A DNA stretch of 64,000 nt from Rhytidiadelphus loreus (lineage: Eukaryota > Streptophyta > Bryopsida > Hypnales > Hylocomiaceae). The notes beneath the pieces were generated by a model, which did not search any database, was not told where the DNA came from, and saw only the letters and a program-made list of their open reading frames with translations. The number at the start of each line of letters is the position of its first letter. Positions within the stretch are counted from its first letter, which is position 1. Positions 46,606-58,900 of this stretch are shown in pieces. The stretch is taken from NCBI GenBank assembly GCA_947034895.1, contig OX344765.1, positions 15,381,001-15,445,000 on the forward strand, read 5' to 3'. Both the position numbers and the translations under genes were made by a program.

Positions 46606-48815
46606 CAGGGTTGCTAGCGTGCAAGCCTATGAGCATGAGCCTGTGAGCGGGATTTTTTTTTGTAGTATAAACAAGTTGGGACCTATGACCGTGGGTTTAT
46701 TACATTATAAATTTCAGGAAATGCGAAGTCATTTTAATGAAATTTGACGCACTTGCAAATGTATTTTGAAGGTATTTTTGGCCACAAGCAAATGCAATCA
46801 TTTTTTATAGACATCATGATGCAAAAAATCCAAATGAAAATAGCAAATGCCCAAGATGTAGCCATAAAACACACAAATACACTCATAATTCTAAAATCCA
46901 CGCATCATAGTTTGGCTCAAGAGATATGTCAATCTCAAGAGTCTAAATCATAGTGGTTTTGGTTATGTAACCCTCAATTGTTGATGGCTTTAAAGTCTCT
47001 CTACCCTTGGAGGCACTACCATCTATAAATCCAAAATTTTCAAAGCATAAGTATCTTTATGGCGTTTTGGTTTAGAGCAGCCAAAGTCTGCAAATGCTGA
47101 TGCCATCTGCTCGACAAACACAAGAAGATAAAAATTCTTCTCTAGAGTGAAGAAAAGACTTTGTGTCTTCATCATCTCATCTATTGATATCAATTCTATA
47201 TGGCTACAAATAGATGTAAAACAATGTTAAGCTTACAAAACTTAAAACTTGACATGAAAAAAAAGGATACGAAAAATTGCTAGCTTACTAGCAAAATTTT
47301 GACTTCTAAGCTAACTTGAGAGGTGCCATAGTCATAGTGTCTAGATCTTGAGATATTGCAACTGGTAGTGGCGGTCATGTTATTGCTACAATCGAGGTAC
47401 ATTTCCTCATGGGTTTGACGATGGCGTGAAAAAGATCCTTGTCCTCCTCCAATGCCACAATGTGGTAGCCTATACTATAACAAACAATAATAGAGATACT
47501 TGAAATTAATATCATATACATTAGTTCAAAGTTTCACTTTACAAATTAGACTTAGAATCCATAGTAATTCAATTTAATAGTCACCTATAGTTGCGATGCA
47601 ATCTAAAACTCTAAAGTGTGTGCGAGCCTCTTCTAAAAATTCAAGACCGTGAGCAGAGTTCCCACCATGACTAACTTGATCATCTTCAAGTACAACTTGG
47701 TGGACTTTTGCTTAGCTCTCAATCTCATGGCATTTGCAATGATGAGTTGAGGATTCCTCTTCAAACGGGATTGTCTCATTACACTTTCATTTTGTAGCAT
47801 CTGTTGCAAGTACAATTTGTTGTTGCATGATTCAAGTGACTTTTCAATTAGAAAATAATATAAATTAATCAAACCACAAAATACAAAATAATAATTTTGA
47901 AAAACAACAATCCTACATAATCCAAATTTCACTTGGAACATGAAAGTCATAGAAATATCAATTGACATCAAGTGTCAAGTTTTTCTAGATGTATGGAAAA
48001 CATATTTCTTCACCTCTAATGGCCTCAACATCTTCATAAACTTGGACAAGGATAGAAGGTTGTACCTTTGCACTCAGTACAATATGTGAATCAAGTTGGT
48101 CTTTTTATGGGAGTCCTCAATGGATTTGGATTTCAAATGCGGTGATGAAAAATCTTTTCATATACCTTGAATAACAAATAAATTATAGAATGAGTAAAAC
48201 CCAAAATTGATTGGATGGGTTTACAAAAGAAGTCATTCACTGGTTTATGCCATGCATGACCTGCATGATCAATTCAATCTTGTCTTTGGTATTGAGAACA
48301 ATGTAATTTGTTGTAATGTGCCAAAACATCTTTATTGAATGAAGTCTAGAAATATGACTCATCCATGCCAATAGACAAGGATTTCTATTCCACACAAAGA
48401 ACTTTGACTTCCTCAAAGAATAAAATGAAGCATGACCTCCGTAGCTTTCTTAGTTGACTTGTTACTAGGTATCTTGATGTTTGCATTTGTCGAAGTCATT
48501 GTTACGATGGACTTGCCACATTTGCAACAAGAACTATGTTATGATGCACCTTTGAGGTTGAAGCTTGACCCACATCTCCTCCCTGTACTTGAGCAATTGA
48601 ATCTACACGAGACAACAAAACAATGTTAACAACAAGAAAAACAAAATTCTTACAAAGCCCAAAATGAAATGTATAATTTTGAACAAGAAAATTAAAATAA
48701 ATTATAAAACCAAAATCTCTAAGCTATGGTTCTTATCAAATAATCTTGGTAGCCCCAAAAAAAGATTTGAATTTTTTTATTTTTTATTTTTTGACCGAAA
48801 ATAGGGGATCTAGCT

Positions 48816-48863
48816 GGTAGCTCGAAAACCTCAATCGGACCCAACTTGGGTTTTCGAGCTACC
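48816..48863. repeat. Perfect 15-bp inverted repeat
   Basis: GGTAGCTCGAAAACC (48816-48830) and its exact reverse complement (48849-48863) around an 18-bp spacer. A third, imperfect copy lies near 48966-48982. Confidence 0.85.
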
Positions 48864-49777
48864 TGGTGGTACCCCAATTTTCTGTACCAAAAAAAAAATT
48901 TGAAAAAAGAAGAATTTTTTTTTATTTTTTTATTTTTTTCCCACCAAAAATAGGGGGTCCAACTCGTAGCTCAAAAACCTTAGTCGGGTGTAAGGTAGTA
49001 GTGTTTAAATCAAGGTTGTTTGTCAATGCTGAATTGATTGCCCTCTCTCAATTAGACTTGAGTATTGATTGACAACCATCCAACTTTCTTTCAAGATAAT
49101 GTATGTTGCTTCCGGCTTTTCATGCTCAACATAGCTTATAGAAATTCAAATAGCTTGTTCACGAATTAGCAATGCAATAGTGAGTTGCAAGAAAATATTG
49201 TTAACCCATTACAGAATTTAAACAATGGAAACAATCCAAATTAACACACATGGAAAACTAGAACAAGTAAATATGAAAACCTACTTGCACCATCTATTTG
49301 AGTATTGCCTTTGCAATTCTCTAAAACTCTAGTTGGAGTTGTACTACCTTATTTGCATTTTCTTTTATTGTATTAGTACGACAATCATCCATGTTAAATT
49401 TTAATTTAAGAAGCTTATTTGTGATTTTTATACTCTACTTCTATGGCTCTATGCATTTAACTTTATTTGTAGCAATCACAAGAATCTCACTTTTAAGTTC
49501 AGCAACATTTCACACTAGATCTAAATCACTTTGCAATACCTAGTGATGAAAAAGGTTGTTAAAAAGATCACAAGACCTAGCGCTGCTTGGCATAACCTTT
49601 ATTCCCTCTTTTAATACCATTGCTCCCATACTACAAAAGCTAACTCCGCATCATTGGGATGTAAGGTATCTTAGCCTATAACATGCCAACTTTGGACCAA
49701 CCTAATGTAGGTGAAAAAATTCTTGTGAAGTAAATTTTAGAAGATACATGTATAGCTAAAGAATTTTTGGACCTACA

Positions 49778-50711
49778 TTAACCCCTAAAGGACCGGACTG
49801 TGTTTTTTGTCTGTATAGAAATTTTGGGCAGGTACCTACGAGCGGAGATTTTCATATTTGGGGCTGAAATTTTAATAGAATGTGGGGGCGAGGAAGATCT
49901 TTCATATGCACCAAATTTCATGACATTTGGAAATACGAGTCAAAAGTTATAGCATAATATGTTACTTTTTTCCCAAACCGGGCAGTTCAGGCAAATCTGA
50001 AAAAATCACTTTTTTCAGAAACAAAAATTTGGAATTGATTTTCTAGAGTTTTATATACACAAAAAGCTTTGAATCATTCCATTTTGATCAATGAGTCAAT
50101 AGTTATGAGGATTTTTTGTTTTCGGGCAGTTTTGGATTTCCTACTCTAAAATAAACTTTGAAATCCTTTATCTTACCCAATTTTCAATATTTCTGGACAA
50201 AAATAAAATTTTAGGATGTAGATACATTATTACAACATTTCGACCATTGGGATTGGAAATTTTCAATTCCATATTTCAATTGTAAATAATTTAGTATTTT
50301 TAATCATTCTCTACTACTACCTACTTACTATTTTTTTCCTATATGTTGTACTATTCCAAATGATTTGAAATTTTTCAAGCATGTGGCCAACTTATCTAGG
50401 AAAAAAAATCCAAAGAAGCACCACCATTTAGGTCATTTTTTCATAGAAATGTGAGCCTGTGAAGTGCAGTTGCCCTGCTTTTTGCAGAGTCAAAAAAATG
50501 ATTTTAGTTAATTTGAATGCTTATATCTTGCAATCCACCCGGTGGAAATGTCTGAAATTTTTACCACATATTTTTGATACTATATAATACAAGATCCTAT
50601 GGTTAGATATGTCAAAAAAGGGCTTTTTTTCAAAATTTTGGTACTTGTATTAGAAATGGCAGTTTTGGAGCGTTTTTGGTGAAAGCATAGTGACGGTCCT
50701 TTAAGGGTTAA
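49778..50711. mobile_element. TTAA-bounded (piggyBac-like) element, best-preserved copy
   Basis: Starts TTAACCCCTAAAGGACCGG and ends, inverted, TTAACCCTTAAAGGACCGTC. It is 934 bp with exact TTAA at both borders and no coding frame. Homologous copies with the same interior lie near 600-1711, 2285-3195, 36.5-37.3 kb and 41.0-41.7 kb. Confidence 0.75.
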
Positions 50712-51126
50712 GTTGATCTAAAGTTGGCTTGTCATAAGTTGAGTTATCTTACAACGATTATGGTTGCCACCCAAAGTTGTTATATCCCCATTAGTAGATT
50801 TGAAAGCCAAAACATGAGTTGTTGCACTTGATAAGTTTTTCTAAAGTGGTTGTCCAAGCTGTCAATGTCCAATTAACCTTCTTCTTTTCACATTTGTAAT
50901 GTAGCCCTTCACCAAACAAACAACAAATTCATCATTGGTAACCTACTTAAATCCATAAATTTTAGAGTATAACCGTACAAGACTATATGGAAACAAAATT
51001 TGCATCAAGATTCAACAATGTATAGGTTGTGCTCAATTTGGAGCACTTTCCAAACACGTCCTCAACATTTGCGTCAGTGATGAAGGCAATATTTTCAACA
51101 AATGTAGGATTAAGTCCTCTACTACC

Positions 51127-51462
51127 CAATGGTGCTAGTATGTGAGCCTACAAGCCTTGAGTCTAGACACATAGGTACTCTACAACTACTAGAGATGTTT
51201 ATAATATACATACTTATAATATAAACATCCTATAACTATGGTCAGGAAGGTGCTTGTATTATAGACACCTACAATATAATTAGGCACCTATTATGTAAAT
51301 ATCCTATAACCATCAAATGTGCTTATAACATAAGTACCTACAACATTGACACCTATAATATAAACATCCTATAACTATGAAAGGTGTCTAAAATATAGGA
51401 ACCTAAGCTTCTATATTCATGGACTCGAGATCCCTAGGCTCACATAATAACAATTGAATGTG
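51127..51462. mobile_element. Mutator-like MITE with CTATAATATA internal array
   Basis: Starts CAATGGTGCTAGTATGTGAGC; the inverted right end contains CAATTGTTATTATGTGAGCC. CTCTACTACC occurs directly before the left end (51117-51126) and at 51463-51472, leaving six unexplained bases at the right. The interior repeats CCTATAATATAAACATCC-type units. Confidence 0.65.
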
Positions 51463-52379
51463 CTCTACTACCTATTATAACTCCCTTTCTTCTTAAAAAA
51501 ACTTCTTTATCTATGCGTTGTGAAAAGCAATCTCTTCTTTACATTGATTGGGACAAACCTGAGTTGAGATGAGGAATACTGTTGCAACATATTGGCTTCC
51601 GTCTGCAAGAACACCTTACTTTGTCCCCATGTCGAGTGTTCAATATGTTTAACATATTCAAGAGTATATTGTATGATCAACCACCTTTATATGATGCAAA
51701 TGTGTATCTAACAGTCCGAAACAATTGAACCATATGACAAATTGCAAATGCACCAATTACAAAACAACATAACAAGTGGAAGAGTGCTAACTATGTTAAA
51801 GGAAAAATACTGGGAGTAACATTGTTGCCTTTTCTAGAACTAAGTACAATTGTATCACTAGAGATTGGATTTGACTTTAATAAAAATGTGTATTGAATTA
51901 CATGAGGTACATAATCCTCATGCACATGCATAAACTTAACAAACATGGCAATTTTAGCCATTGGAGGTTGTCAAAAATACATTAATTGCAAGCACTTATA
52001 CTACATATACTGGTACTTCTGCAAGATGGACATCTATGAAGATAAATTCATTCATGCACCAAATTATAGCTTCAATGAGGTGAAGCTTCTTTTAGTTAAA
52101 GTAGGGATCATCACAATTTTAGAGTAGTCTTGGCCATATTTTTTTATGTACTTCTTTTGTATTGTATTAAAATTTAGTACGATTGAAATGATTTAAAGTG
52201 TATAAAATTCAACAATCCTATGCATTCTTGAAATGTAGGAATGTGTTTACAAAGTTAAATATTTTTAAGGAAGAAGTTATGTAGTCCTAAAACATGTAAT
52301 TGTGAACCCTAATCTAGAAAAGATACATAAATATATATCCATTTAAAAAAAATTATTTGGCCTCTTTTTTTTATTTCAA

Positions 52380-52660
52380 ATGTTTTGTTTGTTTTGTTTC
52401 TATTCTTTTCCTTTCATTCCTTTTTCAATCATTATTTTCCATTTTTTTTTCATTTTTTTCATTTTTTCTTTATTGTGCTCTCATTTTTTTCCTTCATTGT
52501 CCAATTTAGGAGACATAATTATTTTTAATATTGATTCCCTTACAATCCATTGCTTAGTCATTACTTTTTTATTTATTAGTCTATTATTTGTTTTCCAATT
52601 TTTTTCTATTTTTTTAAAAAGATGCGTTTTTTCATTTATATATATATATATTTTTTAAGT
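52380..52660. repeat. T/C-rich low-complexity tract
   Basis: Long runs of T broken by C and A, giving a Phe/Ile-rich open frame that I do not regard as a gene. Confidence 0.7.
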
Positions 52661-53920
52661 AATGGTCAATACATTAGGTTGAAATATATTTGTGAGAAGT
52701 TCATGAGACTTGAATGTCGTGGCTGAGGTTTGAATCCTATGAGGCCCCAAATTATATTGGTGCATACGATGTCTATAATGAGCTCCAAGCAAAGCGTTGA
52801 TGTAGAGTAGCATTAGTAAATGCTAGGTTATATTTATCATTCTGTTTGTCAGTCACATTAGCCTAATATATTCTATTGTGTTCTTGAAATAATTTGTGAG
52901 TGCCTCAACATAAAAATTGTAGTGGTTGAATTGAATACTGAATTGCATACCACAATATGAAGTTGTTTTCTACTCGAAATGAATAGTGACAATTTTTGAA
53001 AAAAAATATTGAAATTCATGGTTATAGGAATAACGGTCATAGGTCCTAAAATTTACTAAAAATAATATATTTTCTTCTCCATTAAAATTATTTTTTCAAA
53101 AAAAATACTTTTTGGTAAAAAAGTTGAATTTTTTTTATTTCAAGGCTCCCCACTCACAAGCTTCCTGCTCACAGCTCACAAGCTCGCATGCTAGCGTCGT
53201 TGAGTTTTGTCTTTCAACATTTTTAGGAAAAAACACCTATGTTCTATAACTTGTGGATTTTAGTCAATCTGTTAAAAAATGGGTTGAAAAAATGTGTAAG
53301 AAATTTTAACCAAAAAAACTTTCAAATTCATTTATTTTAAAATTGTAAAGTGGAAGGTGTTACCAAATGAAAGGTAAAACTAATATGCTAATAAATTTTG
53401 GAAGAATTTAAGAATTGTGAAAATATTCTAGTAGAAAATTAGTATCTTTTATTTTCATTTTTATTTGAAAATTTTCAAAATTGAAAGCAAAAGACAACTT
53501 TATATGTTTTTTCTACCTTCATTGCCCGCAAAATAAAACTTCTCATAAAATTCATGAAATTGGCAATAAAAATTCATGAGAAGTTCACAAACCTGGACAA
53601 TGAGAACTTCTCGCAAAATAAAACTTTTACATCATTGTTCGGAATTGAATGGTTCAATTTTTTTTGAGTAGGTAGCAATCTATACAATTCTAAGAAGAAT
53701 TTTACTGCCCAGTTTGACATTGAAATTGAAAAAAAACTTCTAACATCTGCAATATTTATCAAAATGACATGAAACAAAGCTTCACACATATATTATGATG
53801 GGTAGCATCCAATCTCAAAAATTCATGCAAAAATTTCAAATTACAAAGTCAATAAAGCCTACTTGAGTTCTCAAAAAGGCCTAAAGTGGGTCCTTTAGGG
53901 GTTAAAAAATATCCTCCCAA

Positions 53921-54144
53921 CCCCTCTTTGAATTTTGTCCATAACTTTTGATAGTAGTCTTGAAATCTCAAACGGACTTTTGGAAATGAAACTTATCTTG
54001 ATTTTCCAATTGTCTTTAGTTCAAAGTTTTTTGAACCCTTCTTTGAATTTTGTCCATAACTTTTGATAATAGTCTTGAAATCTCAAACGGACTTTTGGAA
54101 ATGAAACTTATCTTGATTTTCCAATTGTCTTTAGTTCAAAGTTT
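53921..54144. repeat. Tandem duplication, 2 x 115 bp
   Basis: CTTTGAATTTTGTCCATAAC...TTAGTTCAAAGTTT occurs twice with almost no differences, so it is recent. Confidence 0.9.
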
Positions 54145-54966
54145 AAAAAAAGAAGTTACTCTAATATGCCTAATTGAGGTCTAAAATTCTACTTTAAATA
54201 CAATTTCTACTTTAATTTGACTTAACTATGAGTAGTTGAGCTCCTACTAGGTTCAATTTACATATCCCACATGATGGTTTGTTCTACCTCCTACCACCCC
54301 ATGTTTATATAAAGAGCTTCACTTATCAATTGAAAATTCAAGGTAAGTTGAATCTCATCATTATTATAAAATCTTTTTTTAATTTGTTTATTTTGACACA
54401 AATAAAGGAAATTTTATTGCAATTGAAAATTCTTTGAATGTTCATTTGATGGCATAATAGTGTAGGTTCTTAAACATATTACTACTACAAAGGCCTTATT
54501 TGTTATATTTGGACAAAGTGTAGTCTCAATTTTATCATTGATTCAAAGATAAATTGTTATAACTATTCAATTTTGAGACTATTCAATAATTTGAGACTTA
54601 TAAATATATGTATATATATATCTTTGATTGCCCAAAAGTTGCATTCTTGTCTTATTGTATACTCGACAATAATTCACTATAACTATTTTAGGGTTGAAGC
54701 CTCAAAATGCATAGATTGTCTCATTTTAATGAATAGGACCTAATAGTTATTTTATTTATGTATATGGTCAATGTCTTTCTCTCTAGTGTTGATGAACAAT
54801 TCAATTCAAATATGGAAATTTGAAATAACCTTGGCTACTGAAATGCCATCTACATTGCATAGTGTTGGTATAATAGCTTTGTGTTGGTATAATAGCTTTG
54901 GCTTTGTAATAGCCATGGAGAAATGTCACCTACATTGAGTAGTGTTGGTAAATTATCCACTCGAGG

Positions 54967-55250
54967 TTAACCCCTCATTGCCAGAGGGGACCAAAAGTGT
55001 CGTCACATAGTTTCAAGTCCAATTCAAAGTGTTGTAACTTTTGCATCTGATGTCCAAATTCAATCAAACTTGTTGGTAAAGTTGTGCTCTTTCTTCTAGT
55101 TTATGTGGTCAAATGACTCCAAATTGAATTCACGTCATCTACAACATGTACACTACAAGATTTCTATAACTTAGTGACATTTAGATTTATAACACTTTAA
55201 AAGCAATGATGTTTTTGAACTCAAAGAAGCCTTAGGCGTCGAGGGGTTAA
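54967..55250. mobile_element. Short TTAA-bounded (piggyBac-like) element
   Basis: TTAACCCCTCATTGCCAGAGG at the left and, inverted, TTAACCCCTCGACGCCTAAGG at the right; 284 bp with TTAA at both ends. The left half matches element A at 30042. Confidence 0.7.
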
Positions 55251-55769
55251 TTCAAATTTTCACATTTTAAATGGGTATTTCATTGACATTGATTATTTTT
55301 TGTAGAGAAATTACAATTTTGTAGTGTACAACAATTTTGTAGAAAGAAATATTATTCTAACAAGGACAATAGGAGTAGAAAAAGGACTTAAGGCACTAGT
55401 GGAACAAGGCCTTTAACATTTTAGCTAGAGTTTGGGAAAGCTGCAGCTATCTATTGCAAGCATCTATGTTTCATGTTTCGGACTAAAACATTTATTGCTT
55501 GTCAATGTAACTTAATTCATATTGTTTCAGAAAAAAATTCACATCCATGCTATGAGTTAATTCTTTCACATTACTCTTCCCACATGCTTGTGAAGCCCAA
55601 GAAGTCTGGCGGGGGGCCATTGGCCCTCCTTCAATTAATCATAAACATGAAAGAGTTACAAAAAGGTGGTTGGCAACCTAGACTTCCTCGGACGTCGTCA
55701 ACCGAGACTCCCTACCATGTAAATCGTACTCCGAAATTCAAGGACCTCCATTTCGTTCCATTGCTCATG

Positions 55770-55987
55770 TAGGTGATTTCTTTGCCCTCGCATCAGTTTC
55801 CGAGGCTCTCCCCCGTCGACATCACCCTCAGTAGTGTTGCTGCGGCCAAGGGCCCTGTTGCAGTCGCCGGCCAAAAAGTATTCCGTACTCGCGCTCTGCC
55901 TGCGTGCAAAGGAGGAGCTGGCGCGGAAAGTCTTTGAGAAAATCGTTGCGAACGGGGCTCTCCTGTCCACAATCTACAGTCTCCACC
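55770..55987 (+). promoter_or_regulatory. GC-rich leader of the sterol reductase gene
   Basis: Composition switches from AT-rich repeats to GC-rich DNA about 200 bp before the candidate ATG at 55988. One frame stays open from 55777 to 55999 and, across the strongest splice sites, runs on into the reductase frame. It contains no upstream ATG, so I treat it as untranslated leader. Confidence 0.4.
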
Positions 55988-58900
55988 ATGGCCAGCACTG
56001 TAAGTTACAATACTCCTGGATCATTTCCCCTCTTGATTTGACTGCCCTTTGCGACTCCTGTCGTCATTTTGGTTAGAACCTCTTTCGAGGCTTCTTCAAT
56101 GTGCTGGTGTGTGTGTGTGGAGAGAATGTGAATGATCGAGGGTGGCAGAAGGAGTTGGACGACTTACATTCATCTGCTGGGATTGCATTGCAGACATCGC
56201 GACCGGTTCACAGCCTCTTGCAGACGGAATTGATGCCCGTATTGGTATGTGAGAGTTGCTTACATTCTTCCCGTTTCTTACACTTTGGTTTAGATTAGGG
56301 TTTATTTGGTCCGGAAGTGGATTGGATTTGGGATTTTTAGAATTATCATGGAGTTATGGAATGTTGCTCTAGGGTTTAGGCTTCTTCTTCTTCTTCTTCT
56401 CCCCAATTGGACTGAAACTGTGAAAATTTTCTGTCATTCGCAGCGGCAACTCTTCATGGCAGATGTCAAGACGGTATGTTGCTCATTTGTTGTGTTAGTG
56501 TGATAGATTCCTTGATTAATCTATAATTGTTTTTGGGTTGGTTTTGATATATCCTTGGTAGTGTTGCTGGATTGTGACCTTGGGCTATGTGGGCAGTGGG
56601 GTGTGTTGATGGGTGTCGTGGTGGGCTATCTTGCGGTGCTGGTGATTTTGGGAGCTGTCCTGCCGGGTCGCACGATTGCTGGCGCGGTTTTGGCGGACAA
56701 GAGCAGGCTTTATTACAAATGCAATGGTGATAATTCTCTTTGTATCTTTCCATGTGCAATTATATTCAAGGATATGGCTTTTCTCTATGCTAATAAGAGA
56801 AGAGTAGCTTAATCTTCTTGCGATTTATTCAAAGTTTGATGTGTAATGCAATGACTACCTCTAGAGGCATGGAATTGACATGTCGTCGGTGATCATGGGT
56901 TCAGGTTTGGCATCACTGGTGGTGTTGCTTGGCGGACTTTGTGTTGGGATCAACTATGGCTACTTCTCAGCTACGGTATTTCTATCCTCAATCCAACACT
57001 TAGTGTTTGTAGCTGCAAACATAGCGTATAAGTCGATCCTTATTTTTACACTATCTTTTGTGTTCTAGAGAGTTCAGGGCTTAGATGACCAAAGCTTGTA
57101 TTGTTACGGAAGTGGGAGCTTTCTTGTGCAACTGTTGATATCATCTTCCCAGAATGCTTATGTTTTTCCGGGTGCCTATTAATCTGGAAATTTTTAGTCC
57201 AGGTCATTGCAGATTATGGTTTGCAAATGTGCATCACCACGCTTGGACTTTGTCTTGTGGTGAGTATATTGTGGGATTTCAAGAAGTAATTATGTCCTAC
57301 ATTTTGGAACAGTGAAAATATGTTTGGAAGTTACCATATATGACGATATGGATTTTCTAGGTTTTGTTCAGGCTCTTAGGGGTTATTGACTCGTCAAATT
57401 GAAGTAGAACAGGAAATTGTCGTCTTAGAAGTAAGGAAACTGATATCTTGGTTGCTGACACTTATTGGGAGGAATCAGATGTCTGTGTGGCTGCACTTGA
57501 GGGGATGTTTGTCAAAGTCAAAGTCAGCGTCTTTTAAATCCCATTCGACCGGTAACATACTTCACGATTGGTATGGTTTCTCAAATTTTAAGGCTCTCAC
57601 GTCAGATTTTGGACAAGCCACAGCAAACCTACTTTGGATATCGTTTTTTGACCAGTTTTCTCCCTGGAGTACCGTATCTTGACGAGGATTGACTTTTTGT
57701 GGTATTCCGAACTTAGTTGACGACATTCATCCTTGCCATGAGATCTTGACCCTGGTATACTATATTGTCGTGCAGGTGGTTTGGAGTACAGTTGAACCCA
57801 GACTTGTTCGGCCTTGACCTTAAGTAAGGTTTCCTGCTATTACCTTGGACTTTGACCATATGATTATCTTATTGTGAGCACACTGTTTCTGAATACACTT
57901 GAATCCCCAACCTTGTTCCTCTTTGCTGGTTTACAGGTTCTTCTGGATTCGAGCAGGCATGATGGGTTGGCTTCTGATTAATTTGTCAGTGGCTGCCAAG
58001 CAGTACATTGACCAGGGCTCCTTATCTTTATCAATGGCTTTATTTCAAACATTTTGTGCGGTATGATTCCATTGTCCCTGCTCGGTCTGATATTTTATGC
58101 TGGTTCCCAATTCATCCAATAATTGGTCTAATGTTTCCTATTCTGGCAGATTTACGTGCTTGACTATTTTTGGCATGAGGAGTACATGACATCAACGTGA
58201 GTGTTTTAATCTTGATTTTTGCGTGGAGTAGCTTATGAGGTGAAGTCGTCATTTAAAAGTTTTAGGTTATGAGTATGCTGTTGGATCTTTGTGTCCTTGC
58301 ACAAAACTCAGATTTTACATAGAGAGACTCAATGTTTCTGTCTTCATACTGTAACCTATTGCAGTAGTGATTTAACGTGGGAGGAATCTGTCTCACGTCA
58401 GTAGCGAATGTGATCTGCAGGTGGGATATTATAGCTGAGAGATTTGGGTTTATGCTCATCTTTGGTGACTTGGTCTTCATTCCTTTTACCTTCAGTATCC
58501 AGGTATTACTAAGTTCTTCAATGACTTATTTGATGATTTTTAACACTTTGTGACAGTATTGCATGAAGAGTATGATATAAATACTGTATCTTTAGCTTTA
58601 TGTGTGGATTGGTCGTTTCATTGAAATATGTACCGCCCTACATGATTGTCTTGGACGTTGGTCTATGTAACGAGACATGCTCAACAGGGCTGGTGGTTGC
58701 TGTCGCACTCCGTGGATTTAACTCCGGCAGCTGCAGTAATGAACGTCTTGGTCTTCGTCATCGGGTATGGGCACACACTGTGTAATTAATCTTGGTTTAC
58801 TGTCCGGTCAGTGTTAGCATGTGCTCCTGATAGTAAGTTTTGATCGTGCAGTTGGAGGGAATAACTGTTCTCATAGAGCTTTGCAAATTGCACATTGGAA

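Larger units (their letters stand above)
46606..53202. mobile_element. Candidate degraded 6.6-kb Mutator-like element with nested insertions
   Basis: The left end CAGGGTTGCTAGCGTGCAAGC and the inverted right end CAACGACGCTAGCATGCGAGC resemble the ends at 43878-44843. Further in, both sides carry GGACCTATGACCGT followed by similar ATnAATTTC sequence. No matching target duplication was found. The interior at about 46.9-48.7 kb has short broken frames that could be transposase remnants (for example 47633-47971, minus). Elements at 49778-50711 and 51127-51462 would be nested in it. The two ends may instead belong to separate elements. Confidence 0.35.
53203..55769. other. Gene-free AT-rich stretch before the sterol reductase gene
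   Basis: A TTAA-family right end (GGTCCTTTAGGGGTTAA) lies at 53889-53905. A tandem duplication and a short TTAA element are annotated separately. The 99-codon frame at 55473-55772 has no recognisable domain. Confidence 0.45.

Noticed and set aside
47633..47971. 112-codon minus-strand frame as a functional gene
   Set aside because: No domain recognised and the neighbouring frames are broken; at most a transposase remnant.
52380..52658. 92-codon Phe/Ile-rich frame resembling a membrane protein
   Set aside because: It is encoded by a T-rich low-complexity tract with no conserved pattern.
52725..52755. tRNA T-arm-like GGTTTGAATCC
   Set aside because: No acceptor, D or anticodon arm could be fitted around it.
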